Source: Nonomuraea zeae (GTDB lineage: Bacteria > Actinomycetota > Actinomycetes > Streptosporangiales > Streptosporangiaceae). From it: 33,991 nt of DNA. This document shows, in pieces, positions 9,561 through 16,972 of this stretch. The stretch spans positions 1 to 33,991 of the forward strand of contig NZ_VCKX01000120.1 in assembly GCF_005889725.1 (NCBI RefSeq), read 5' to 3'. Below the pieces are notes generated by a model. It ran no database searches. It worked only from the letters and a program-made list of their open reading frames with translations, and had not been told where the DNA came from. Made by a program: the position numbers and the translations under genes. Each line of letters opens with the position of its first letter. Position 1 is the first letter of the stretch.

Positions 9561-9667
9561 CGCTGCAATCGCGAAATACAATGTCGTCAAATGCAGGGCA
9601 ACATGGACTGCCAGGTCTGCCCTGTGGGCGTTGTGGACGACTACTGGGGAATCTGGATATCGATTAA
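9560..9667 (+). pseudogene. 3' remnant of a deaminase-like toxin domain
   Basis: The frame ending at TAA 9665-9667 reads ...MSSNAGQHGLPGLPCGRCGRL and then LGNLDID. The LPCGRC motif followed by a short Leu-rich helix and the C-terminus resembles the PCxxC zinc-binding end of nucleic-acid deaminase toxins. The matching upstream H(A/V)E motif is missing, because the IS21 remnant replaces everything before about 9560. The stop lies only 6 nt before the SUKH-3 gene, the usual toxin-immunity spacing. Deaminase toxins are commonly paired with SUKH immunity proteins (established). Assignment rests on one motif plus context. Confidence 0.5.
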
Positions 9668-9673
9668 GGGACA

Positions 9674-10183
9674 ATGCTTGAAATCGGAATCGATTCGACG
9701 CACACTGACGTGCTGGCAGCGATCAACGCATTAGGGTGGCCACCTGGAGGAAGAGTGGACATCTCTCAGTGGCTAACGCCCTTGACTCAAGAGGGCTACC
9801 ATGTTAGCCCTCTTGTCAAGAGAGCGCTGTCCTCATTGGGTGGGCTAATAGTTGAGCCGGTCAATTCCGATGGGCCTAATTTTAGTAACGATGAACCCCT
9901 CAACTTTGATCCTATGTTGACAGGGTCGGGCCAACGTGAATTGGCCCAAGAGGTTGAGGTCATTCTTGATGGTATCTACTTCCCTATTGGGGAGTGACTG
10001 AGCCAGTCAAGCGTATTCCTCGAAGCGGGGGGCAGAATGGTTGCTATCCGACTGGGGTGGATATGGGAGCTGGGCAGCACCTTTGAAGAAGGTCTGGAGT
10101 TGGCTGTCAGGGCGCATAGGCCACTAATTTGCCTGCATACTGATCCTGGCATAGATCCATGGCCGGCCCCGGTCTCTAACTAA
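9674..10183 (+). pseudogene. SUKH-3 family immunity gene interrupted by one in-frame TGA
   Basis: The frame from ATG 9674 reads ALGWPPGGRVDISQWLTPL, GYHVSPLVKRALSSLGGL, FDPMLTGSGQRELAQEVEV and YFPIGE, the SUKH-3 immunity pattern (GW-pGR-v-W, fL--fGGL, idP--a-ge, PIG). A TGA at 9995-9997 stops it after 107 residues. The same frame continues without any indel for 61 more codons (SQSSVFLEAGGRMVAI, GWIWELGSTFEEGLELAV, RAHRPLICLHTDPGIDPWP) to TAA 10181-10183, giving the full family length. The stop stands where family members usually have Trp after PIGE, so a single TGG to TGA change explains it. RBS AAGGG lies just before the start. Probably a recent nonsense pseudogene; read-through is an alternative. 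Confidence 0.82.
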
Positions 10184-10384
10184 AGTAGTAGGCACCCCTT
10201 GTGATGGTCTCACTTGGGGGATGCCGAGCCTTGGTTGACGGCTACAGCGGTCGTGATCGTTTTCTGACGGCTACGGGTCGGGGCAGTCGCCGAGCGCGCC
10301 TGACATGCGTTCCGTGGCGTCACGTTATCAGCGTGACGTTGCGCCGCAGATCTGCGCGACCTTTGAGCCCGAAGAAACCGATAG
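10184..10384 (+). other. Non-coding stretch between displaced cassettes, with small hairpin
   Basis: No reading frame here looks like a gene. A 7-bp perfect stem CGTCACG (10318-10324) / CGTGACG (10332-10338) with loop TTATCAG is present. A 10-bp direct repeat TGACGGCTAC occurs at 10236 and 10265. The composition is more GC-rich than the flanking immunity genes, so this may be an insertion-sequence scar that removed the body of the toxin whose tail begins near 10385. Confidence 0.4.
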
Positions 10385-10549
10385 CCGCGGGCCGGAAGAC
10401 CGGCCTGGAATGGGATGTTCATTTACAAAGATAGTAATACGATCGAGAATGGCAATCGCCGAATGCGCAAGCTTTTGAGGTGGGCCGATATTCCAGATTC
10501 AGGTATAACGGATACCACGCGAATCTACATTAGAGGGTTTGATCGGTGA
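10385..10549 (+). pseudogene. 3' remnant of a second, unidentified toxin domain
   Basis: An open frame between a TAG at 10382 and the TGA at 10547-10549 reads PAWNGMFIYKDSNTIENGNR, then RMRKLLRWADIPDSGITDT, then TRIYIRGFDR. It has clear amino-acid-like composition and no start codon of its own, and it ends in a GTGA overlap with the next gene. This is exactly how polymorphic-toxin C-termini join their immunity genes. I do not recognise the family. The upstream part of the toxin, and any RHS or Hint sequence, are missing. Confidence 0.5.
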
Positions 10550-10989
10550 TACGTTTCTGGTGGGCTAGGCACCGCAAGCGCGTCTGGCCCACGGTCGAGA
10601 ATCGAGCTGGTGTCCTCGGCAGAGGAGACATCAAAGAGATTACTCTTGATGAGGTCGAGCGCATGGCTCGACAAGCGAAGGCTCATCATTGGAGAGGCCA
10701 AGGGCGCCCAGCCTGGCTGGATGAGCATTGCGCATCAATCTCAGAGCTCTACCTTACGTTCCTGCACGAGGAGTCCGAAGACTGCTTTCGCTGCTCCGTC
10801 ACAGCACTGTTCGAGGGGGGAGGAGGTCATTTCGGGCTTGATGTTGCGCGAGATGAATTTGATTCACTTCCAGATCTGCAAGAATCCGCTGTGATTGAGC
10901 TTGCGCATCGCTTCCTGGAGTCATTTCCCACTGTTCGGCTAGATGTCGAGCAGCAGGCTGCATGGAACCGTGGCTATGGCGAGATTTAG
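10546..10989 (+). CDS. Probable orphan immunity protein of the second displaced toxin
   Basis: A 147-residue soluble, acidic protein that starts at GTG 10546, which overlaps the TGA of the upstream toxin tail by 4 nt. It has no signal peptide and no membrane segment. The middle part (LYLTFLHEESEDCFRCSVTA) looks like a beta-rich domain and the end (ELAHRFLESFPTVRL) a terminal helix. I do not recognise a named immunity family. Base composition is lower in GC than the core genes, like the other immunity genes here. The immunity role is inferred only from the overlap with the toxin remnant and from the locus. Intact orphan immunity genes are typical of such arrays, because they still protect against siblings that carry the matching toxin. 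Confidence 0.6.
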   Translation: MIRFWWARHRKRVWPTVENRAGVLGRGDIKEITLDEVERMARQAKAHHWRGQGRPAWLDEHCASISELYLTFLHEESEDCFRCSVTALFEGGGGHFGLDVARDEFDSLPDLQESAVIELAHRFLESFPTVRLDVEQQAAWNRGYGEI

Positions 10990-11087
10990 AATGGTTTTCT
11001 CCAGACTTGACTTTCGCTGTTCTAAGTGAAGCCATGCGGCGTGTGGGTGCCTGAACTCGGCTGTCAGCCTCGGTTCTTCAGCAGGCG

Positions 11088-11900
11088 GTGTACGCGATCG
11101 CGCTGCGCGCCCTGGCCGCCGAAGTCGGCCCCAAGGCGCCGCTGACCGCGCTGGAGGGCGAGACCGGCGCCGACCGCCTTCGCCGGCTGGGTTCACCGGC
11201 CCCTGGGGGACGGCGGCCGCGGCCACCTTCAACGCCCCCCGCCTGGATGCGCTCGGTTCCGCCGGCGCCTGGTGGCGGAACCAGGACTGGCTGACCGGCG
11301 AACCCGCTGCGCCACATCCGCCGCCGCGCCCGCACTCCCCCGTACCAAGGCCCTGGACCGCGGCCAGGTCGGGGTGCTGCTCACCCGGGAGAAGCTGTCG
11401 CTGCGGTAGCGGACCCTATTCTGGCTGCTGTCTGAGAGCGCCGCCCGGACCGAAGAGGTCCTCGCCCTCAACATCGCCGGGCTCGACCTGCGCAACCGGC
11501 GTGCCAAGGTCCGACGCAAAGGCGGCGCGGTCGACGTCATCGTCTGGCAGACGGCCGCCGCGCTGGCCCGGTGTCCTGACCTAACCGGCGCGCCCGGGTT
11601 CGCTGGCGCCGGCCGACGTCGCCCCCCGGCTCCGGCAGGGCACGGCTGTCCGCACCGGCGCGCCGCCGAACTCTTCGAGCAGGTCACCACCGAGTTGCCC
11701 GCCGGGCCGTGGACGCTGCACCAGCTGCGCCACAGCGCCCTCCACACACGCCGCCGAAGACGGTGCCGACACCTCCACCCTGCTTGCCTACTCCGGCTAC
11801 GACTTCTGTCGCCTCGCTGGCCCGTTACGCCCGCGTCTCCCCGAAGCGCTGGCTCGCTGGCAGCAAAGCCGCGACCCGCCGCCCCCGCCGGGCGCTCCGT
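11088..11900 (+). pseudogene. Tyrosine recombinase/integrase, multiply frameshifted
   Basis: Fragments in several forward frames line up as one phage-type integrase. First comes YAIALRALAAEVGPKAPL and TALEGETGAD (11090-11175), then ATFNAPRLDALGSAGAWWR in another frame (about 11222-11280). Next is LLTREKLSLR, an in-frame TAG (11407-11409), then RTLFWLLSESAARTEEVLAL (contains the first catalytic Arg), LDLRNRRAKVRRKGGAVDVI, and GPWTLHQLRHSAL with the HxLRH motif (about 11705-11745). The THAAEDGADTSTLLAYSG block and SLARYARVSPEALARW, carrying the Tyr nucleophile, follow after a further shift. At least three frameshifts plus one nonsense codon make it dead. It may mark an old integration event at the end of the toxin locus. 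Confidence 0.8.
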
Positions 11901-12136
11901 GGTCGGCGCACGGCGGGCGCTGTCGTGCCCAGCCCCGCCGCACTATCGTCCGGAACATCTGCGCGCGATCATTGACGTGCGGCCTCCACCGCGTATTGCG
12001 TCGGAGTGATCAGTGCGCCCTGCCCGACAGCAAGAGGAGAGGGTTGGAGCCTGGAGGAGCCCGAGGCCACTGCTGATGCCTGTCTACTCGCCGACCGCCA
12101 AGTCAACCCCTTCGGCGCAGTGGCCATGCCTGTTGT

Positions 12137-12169
12137 GATGATCTTGTCACATTGTGCGACAAGATCATC
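12137..12169. repeat. Inverted repeat, 12-bp perfect arms
   Basis: Arms GATGATCTTGTC (12137-12148) and GACAAGATCATC (12158-12169) flank a 9-nt spacer. There is no T-run on either side, so it does not look like an intrinsic terminator. An operator for a dimeric regulator, or an end or hot-spot of a lost mobile element, is possible. Confidence 0.6.
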
Positions 12170-12231
12170 GCTGCTACCGGACTCGGAACACAGGGGATGC
12201 TCGGCCAGATCTGGCTGAGCACCCTCCGAAG

Positions 12232-12255
12232 CGTGATGACAAATTTGTCATCACG
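12232..12255. repeat. 24-bp perfect palindrome
   Basis: The half CGTGATGACAAA (12232-12243) is followed directly by its exact reverse complement (12244-12255). It shares GATGA and TTGTC elements with the inverted repeat about 90 bp upstream, and lies 5 bp beyond the stop codon of the minus-strand gene fragment at 12261-12473. It could fold as a 9-bp hairpin with a 6-nt loop, but there is no T-tract. Confidence 0.6.
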
Positions 12256-12260
12256 ATCAA

Positions 12261-12473
12261 CTATTGATCGCCGAATTCCGACTCCAGCATCCATACCGCT
12301 TGCTTGAGTGTGGGGAGGAGTGCGTCCTTGCCCCAGTCCGGGTCCTCCTTCGCTGCCTCGATCAGGTGCCTGCCCTCACTGTTGCTGACCAGCTCGGCAA
12401 GCTGCCGGAAACGGACCAGGTTCCTTGAGCGTGCAGTCTCTTCTCGCGGCGTCGCGATCCCGGTGCCGCGTTG
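12261..12473 (-). pseudogene. 3' fragment of an unknown minus-strand gene
   Basis: A 70-codon open frame ends at TAG (12263-12261). It reads ...TPREETARSRNLVRFRQLAE, LVSNSEGRHLIEAAKEDPDW and GKDALLPTLKQAVWMLESEF, then GDQ. The amphipathic helix-rich, charge-balanced sequence looks like real coding DNA. There is no ATG, GTG or TTG before its first 50 codons, only a TGA at 12474-12476. The start was therefore lost by mutation (an ATC stands where an ATG would fit before ATPREE) or by truncation. Family not recognised. It runs opposite to ltrA and its 5' end abuts the ltrA leader. Confidence 0.45.
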
Positions 12474-12530
12474 TCACAGATCGCGCTGCTACCCGGTCTT
12501 TCAGATGAGCCGAACGACAGGAGCGAGACC

Positions 12531-13745
12531 TTGCCATCAGCCAGGACCACCATCCGGATCCGAATCCGGATGAGCGAGCGTGCCATCGATGAGCCGCACC
12601 GCGCTTCGAGCCAGCTGGAGCTGCTGTTCGATCTCACGTTCGTGGTCGCGGTCGCGACGGTCACCGCCCAGCTCGCGCACAGCGTGGCCGACGGTCACGG
12701 CCTCGCCGCGCTGGTCCCGTTCCTCCAGGTGTTCTTCGCGATCTGGTGGGCGTGGATGAACTTCACGTGGTTCGCCTCGTCGTACGACACCGACGACGTC
12801 GCCTACCGGCTCCTGACCATGGTGCAGATGGCCGGCGTGCTCGTCCTCGCCGCCGGCGTGCCCGCCGCGACCGGTCACGGCGGCTTCGGGATCGTCACCC
12901 TGGGCTACGTCATCATGAGAACCGGGCTCGTCGCCCAGTGGCTGCGCGCCGGCCTCGAAGACCCGGCCGGCCGCCGGACCGCGCTGCGCTACGCGGCCGG
13001 CATCACCGTCGTGCAGCTGGGGTGGTTGCTGCGCTTCTTCCTCGTGGACACGGGCGTCCTGCCCGCGTCCTCCGCGCTGCCGTTCTTCGCCTGCCTGGTC
13101 GTCCTTGAGCTCCTGGTGCCGCGGTGGGCGGAACGGACCAGGGCCACCACCTGGCACCCGCACCACATCGCCGAGCGCTACGGCCTGTTCACCATCATCC
13201 TGCTGGGCGAGAGCGTGCTGGCCGCGAGCCGGGGAGTCGCGGGAGCGCTCGAAGCGGACGAGATCAGCGGGCACTTCGTCGTCATCGCCGTCTGCAGTCT
13301 CATCCTGCTGTTCGCCCTGTGGTGGCTCTACTTCCTCATCGAAGCCGGGGAAGGTCTCAGTGACCGCCGTCACCGGTCGTACCTGTGGGGGTACGGCCAC
13401 TACGCCATCTTCGCGGCCCTGGCCGCGCTCGGCGCGGGGCTCGAAGTGGCGGTGGAGCAGAGCGGGCACGCGGTGGCGGCGTCGCCGACGGCCCTCGGCT
13501 ACGCCGTCGCGATCCCGGCCGGCGTGTTCCTCGCCGCGCTGTGGACGGTCCACGCGCTCGTCGCCGAGCCCGTCATCCACCCCGCCGCCGTCGTGGGCTG
13601 CCTCGCCGTCCTCCTGTCCCTGCCGCTCGCGGCGCCCGGGATCGGCGTGGCCGGGGTGGTCGCGGCGATCACGGCCGCCTGCGTCCTGCTGGTCGCCGTC
13701 ACGATCACGATCGCCGGCCGCGAGGCCGGCCGGCCGCCAGCGTGA
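12531..13745 (+). CDS. Low temperature requirement protein A (LtrA) family membrane protein
   Basis: A 404-residue polytopic membrane protein with the LtrA family opening block (DEPHRASSQLELLFDLTFVV), then LVPFLQVFFAIWWAWMNFTW, then WHPHHIAERYGLFTIILLGE followed by SVLAAS. These signatures occur at the usual positions, with about 10-11 hydrophobic segments. The TTG at 12531 is chosen because AGGAG (12519-12523) lies 7 nt upstream. A further in-frame TTG at 12471 lacks an RBS, and ATG 12570 would also keep the domain. The family is named from a Listeria locus needed for cold growth, but its biochemical role is unknown. It converges on kdpE with a gap of only 12 bp and no obvious terminator. 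Confidence 0.88.
   Translation: MPSARTTIRIRIRMSERAIDEPHRASSQLELLFDLTFVVAVATVTAQLAHSVADGHGLAALVPFLQVFFAIWWAWMNFTWFASSYDTDDVAYRLLTMVQMAGVLVLAAGVPAATGHGGFGIVTLGYVIMRTGLVAQWLRAGLEDPAGRRTALRYAAGITVVQLGWLLRFFLVDTGVLPASSALPFFACLVVLELLVPRWAERTRATTWHPHHIAERYGLFTIILLGESVLAASRGVAGALEADEISGHFVVIAVCSLILLFALWWLYFLIEAGEGLSDRRHRSYLWGYGHYAIFAALAALGAGLEVAVEQSGHAVAASPTALGYAVAIPAGVFLAALWTVHALVAEPVIHPAAVVGCLAVLLSLPLAAPGIGVAGVVAAITAACVLLVAVTITIAGREAGRPPA
12551..12572 (+). repeat. Hairpin in the 5' coding region of the LtrA gene
   Basis: CATCCGGAT (12551-12559) and ATCCGGATG (12564-12572) form a perfect 9-bp stem with a 4-nt CCGA loop. It lies 20 nt inside the reading frame and buries the alternative ATG at 12570. 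It encodes the odd IRIRIRM run. It could influence translation start choice; no function is shown. Confidence 0.5.
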
Positions 13746-13757
13746 ACGCCCCTGGGG

Positions 13758-14426
13758 TCAGGGCTTGAAGCGGTAGCCCATGCCGGGTTCGGTGATCAGG
13801 TGGGCTGGATGGGCGGGGTCGCGTTCGAGCTTGCGGCGCAGCTGGGCCATGTACTGCCGCAGGTAGTGGGTCTCCTTGACGAACCTGGCGCCCCAGACCT
13901 CGGTGAGGATCTGGCGCTGGCTGATCAGCTTGCCCGGGTGGCGCAGGAGCGTCTCCAGGATATGCCACTCGGTGGGGGTGAGCCGGATGTCGCTGGAGAT
14001 GGTCTTGTTGGTCAGGTCGATGACGTGGACGCCGATCTGGATGCTGGCCAGCTCGGTCTCCTGGATGGAGGCGCGCCGGGTGACGGCCCGCACCCTGGCG
14101 AGCAGTTCGTCGATGCCGAAGGGCTTGGTGACGTAGTCGTCGGCGCCCGCGTCGAGCGCCTCGATCTTGTCCTGGTTGCCGGCCCGGCCGGACAGCACGA
14201 TGATCGGGATCGTGGTCCAGCCGCGCAGGCCGTGAATGACGTCCACCCCGTCCAGATCGGGCAGCCCCAGGTCGAGGATGACCAGGTCGGGCGAGCTGTC
14301 GACGGCCTCGCGCAGCGCCGAGGCGCCGTCGGCGGCGACCGTCACCTCGTAGTGGCGGGCGGCCAGGTTGATCCGCAGGGCGCGCAGGATCTGCGGCTCG
14401 TCGTCGACGACGAGGATGCGCGTCAC
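13758..14426 (-). CDS. kdpE: KdpE, potassium-responsive response regulator
   Basis: A 222-residue OmpR/PhoB-type regulator. The receiver domain has the acidic pair in VVDDE, the phospho-acceptor Asp52 (VILDLGLPDLDG), Ser79 and Lys101 (YVTKPFG). The C-terminal winged helix includes LTPTEWHILETLLRHPGKLI and YLRQYMAQLRRKLE, ending GMGYRFKP, the KdpE subfamily pattern. It starts at GTG 14426, overlapping the kdpD stop (GTGA), and is the last gene of the kdp operon. By family knowledge it is phosphorylated by KdpD and activates kdpFABC under potassium limitation or osmotic stress. Confidence 0.95.
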   Translation of the reverse strand: MTRILVVDDEPQILRALRINLAARHYEVTVAADGASALREAVDSSPDLVILDLGLPDLDGVDVIHGLRGWTTIPIIVLSGRAGNQDKIEALDAGADDYVTKPFGIDELLARVRAVTRRASIQETELASIQIGVHVIDLTNKTISSDIRLTPTEWHILETLLRHPGKLISQRQILTEVWGARFVKETHYLRQYMAQLRRKLERDPAHPAHLITEPGMGYRFKP

Positions 14427-16972
14427 GACGTCACCGCTCTGCTGGAGATGGGCAGTGTCAGGATCATGGTGAGACCTCCCCCTGGTGTCTCTTCGGGTAC
14501 GAGGGTGCCGCCCATGGCCTCGGTCAGGCCGCGTGACAGGGCCAGCCCGAGGCCGACGCCGGAGTGGTTGTCACGGTCCCCGAGCCGCTGGAACGGCTGG
14601 AAGACGCGGTCATGGGCCTCGGGCGGGATGCCGGGGCCGCGGTCCATGACGCGGATCTCCACGTGCTCGCCGTGCCAGCTCGCGGTGACCAGCACCGTCC
14701 TGCCGGGCGGGCTGTAGCGGACGGCGTTCGACATGAGGTTGACCAGGACGCGTTCCAGCAGGGCGGGGTCGGCGAGGATCTCGGGCAGCTCGATGGAGAT
14801 GTCGCCCTCGATCCGGTCGCGCAGCGGGCCGAGGTCGTCCACGGCCCGCGGGACGATCTCCTCCAGGGCGATCGGCTCCGGTGTCACGCCGAGCACGCCG
14901 GCCTGCAGGCGGCTCATGTCGAGCAGGTTCGACACCAGCCGGTCCAGCTTGTCGAGCGACTCCTCGGCGGTGGCCAGCAGCTCGGCGCGATCGTGGTCGC
15001 TCCAGGCGATGCCGGTGTTGCCCAGGCTCTCGACGGCGGCCTTGGCGGAGGCGAGCGGGGTGCGCAGGTCGTGGCTGACGGCGGCCAGCAGCGCGGTGCG
15101 CATCCTGTCGGCCTCGGCCAGCGGGCGGGCCTGCTCGGCCGCCTCCTGGAGGCGTTCCTGGCGGAGGGCGACGGCGGCCTCGGCGGCGAACGCCTCCAGC
15201 ACCGTGCGGTCGGCGGCGGCCAGCGGCCCGCCCTGGGCGGCCAGGATCATGTCGTCGTCGATGACCACGTCGGTGTCGGACTGGCCGGGGCACGTGGACG
15301 GCGCGCCGCCGGAGGTGGCCACGATCCGCCAGGCGTCCGGATCGGACTGGATGTCCGGCGTCCTGGCGGCCTCCGGGCGGCGTTCCAGCAGGGTGACCGA
15401 GGTCAGGGCGAACGTCTCGCGCATGCGCTCCAGCAGCGACGACACGGCGGCGGCCTGGCCGCGCAGCACGTGCCCGGCCAGGGTGGACAGCAGCTCGGCG
15501 TCGGCGCTCGCACGGGCCGCCTCGCGGGTGCGCCGGGCCGCGATGTCCACGATCGTGCTGACCGCCGCGGCCACCAGCACGAACACGACCAGGGCGAACA
15601 GGTTCTCCGGGTCGGAGATGGTGAACTCGCCGACCGGCGGCGTGAAGTACCAGTTGAGCAGCAGCGACCCGCCGACCGCGGCGGTGATGGCCGGCCACAT
15701 GCCACCGGCCAGCGCCACGCCGACGGTCAGGCAGAGGAAGAACAGGATCTCGCTGGGCAGCGACAGCATGTCGCGGAAGGGCGCGAGCGCGGCGGTCAGC
15801 AACGGCATCCCGGCCACCGCCAGCACCCAGCCGATCAGCCGGCGCGTGCGGGTGAGCGCGGCGCGCGAACGGACCGGCCGGCGGCGGCCCTTCTGCGCCT
15901 CGTCATGGGTGATCATGTGGACGTCGATGGAGCCGGACCGCGCGGTGGTCTCGACCCCGACGCCGCGCGAGAAGAGCTGGGCGAAGCGCCCGCGCCGTGA
16001 GGCGCCGAGCACGAGCTGGGTGGCGTTCACGCCGCGGGCGAAGTCGAGCAGCGCGCGGGGGATGTCGTCGCCGACGACCTGGTGGTAGGTGCCGCCCATG
16101 CTCTCGACCAGCGTGCGCTGGCGGGCCAGGCTGGCCGGGTCGGCCCCGGCCAGCCCGTCGGCGCTCGTCACGTGCACGGCCAGCAGGTCGGCGCCCTTGG
16201 TGCGGGCGGCGATGCGGGCGGCCCGGCGTACCAGGGTGTCGCCTTCCGGGCCGCCGGTCAGGGCCACGACCACGCGCTCGCGGGCCTCCCAGGTGGTGGC
16301 GATGCCGTGGTCGGCGCGGTAGCGGTCGAGCTGGTCGTCCACCTTGCCGGCGACCCACAGCAGCGCCAGCTCGCGCAGCGCGGTGAGGTTGCCGACCCGG
16401 AAGTAGTTCGACAGTGCCGCGTTCACCTTGCCGGGCGCGTAGACGTTGCCGTGGGCCATCCGCCGGCGCAGCGCCTCGGGCGACATGTCGACCAGCTCGA
16501 TCTGGTCGGCCCGGCGTACCACCTCGTCGGGCACGGTCTCGCGCTGCGGCACGCCGGTGATCTCCTGGACGACGTCGTTGACCGACTCCAGGTGCTGGAT
16601 GTTGACCGTGGAGACGACGTCGATGCCCGCGTCGAGGATCTGGTCGATGTCCTGCCAGCGCTTGACGTTCGCCGAGCCCGGCACGTTGGTGTGGGCGAGC
16701 TCGTCGACCAGCGCGACCTTGGGCGCGCGTTCGATGACCGCGGCCACGTCCAGCTCGGTGAAGGTGGCCCCGCGGTAGGCGATCGTCTTGCGCGGGATCA
16801 CCTCCATGCCCTCCAGCAGGGCGGCGGTCCGGGGGCGGCCGTGGGTCTCGACGAACCCCACGACCACGTCCCGGCTGCGCTCCAGCGCGCGGCGGCCCTC
16901 ACCGAGCATCGCGTACGTCTTGCCCACCCCGGGTGCCGCCCCGAGGTAGACCCGCAGGCGGCCCCGGTTCAT
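14423..16972 (-). CDS. kdpD: KdpD, potassium sensor histidine kinase
   Basis: An 849-residue protein. The N-terminal KdpD domain has Walker A GAAPGVGKT (residues 11-19) and FVETHGRPRT. A Usp-like domain follows (VVALTGGPEGDTLVRRAARI, LVLGASRRGRF). Next are four membrane segments of the DUF4118 type (LIGWVLAVAGMPLL through LVVFVLVAAAVSTIV), a GAF-like linker, and HisKA with SHDLRTPL (phospho-accepting His634). The HATPase domain carries NLMSNAVRYSPPGR and DRGPGIP, with GVGLGLALSRGL. The ATG at 16972 overlaps the kdpC TGA; a longer reading frame upstream is the shadow of kdpC. The protein autophosphorylates and controls KdpE; the Usp and N-terminal domains sense ionic state (family knowledge). 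Confidence 0.95.
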   Translation of the reverse strand: MNRGRLRVYLGAAPGVGKTYAMLGEGRRALERSRDVVVGFVETHGRPRTAALLEGMEVIPRKTIAYRGATFTELDVAAVIERAPKVALVDELAHTNVPGSANVKRWQDIDQILDAGIDVVSTVNIQHLESVNDVVQEITGVPQRETVPDEVVRRADQIELVDMSPEALRRRMAHGNVYAPGKVNAALSNYFRVGNLTALRELALLWVAGKVDDQLDRYRADHGIATTWEARERVVVALTGGPEGDTLVRRAARIAARTKGADLLAVHVTSADGLAGADPASLARQRTLVESMGGTYHQVVGDDIPRALLDFARGVNATQLVLGASRRGRFAQLFSRGVGVETTARSGSIDVHMITHDEAQKGRRRPVRSRAALTRTRRLIGWVLAVAGMPLLTAALAPFRDMLSLPSEILFFLCLTVGVALAGGMWPAITAAVGGSLLLNWYFTPPVGEFTISDPENLFALVVFVLVAAAVSTIVDIAARRTREAARASADAELLSTLAGHVLRGQAAAVSSLLERMRETFALTSVTLLERRPEAARTPDIQSDPDAWRIVATSGGAPSTCPGQSDTDVVIDDDMILAAQGGPLAAADRTVLEAFAAEAAVALRQERLQEAAEQARPLAEADRMRTALLAAVSHDLRTPLASAKAAVESLGNTGIAWSDHDRAELLATAEESLDKLDRLVSNLLDMSRLQAGVLGVTPEPIALEEIVPRAVDDLGPLRDRIEGDISIELPEILADPALLERVLVNLMSNAVRYSPPGRTVLVTASWHGEHVEIRVMDRGPGIPPEAHDRVFQPFQRLGDRDNHSGVGLGLALSRGLTEAMGGTLVPEETPGGGLTMILTLPISSRAVTS

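Larger units (their letters stand above)
11901..12260. other. Gene-poor stretch with two palindromes
   Basis: About 360 bp without a convincing gene in any frame. Small open frames on both strands overlap the palindromes but lack recognisable motifs or good RBSs. The two notable structures, at 12137-12169 and 12232-12255, are listed separately. Confidence 0.5.

Noticed and set aside
8671..9681. 336-residue plus-strand frame across the IS21 remnant
   Set aside because: Antisense shadow of istB and istA, without motifs.
9995..9997. Selenocysteine insertion at the in-frame TGA of the SUKH-3 gene
   Set aside because: The family has Trp, not Cys, at this position and no hairpin resembling a bacterial SECIS follows; a nonsense mutation is simpler.
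10201..10434. Small ORFs on both strands between the displaced cassettes
   Set aside because: Arg/Ser-rich translations without RBS or similarity; treated as scar DNA.
12006..12294. Short ORFs of 60-70 codons over the two palindromes
   Set aside because: Their sequence is dictated by the palindromes, and no motif or good RBS was seen.
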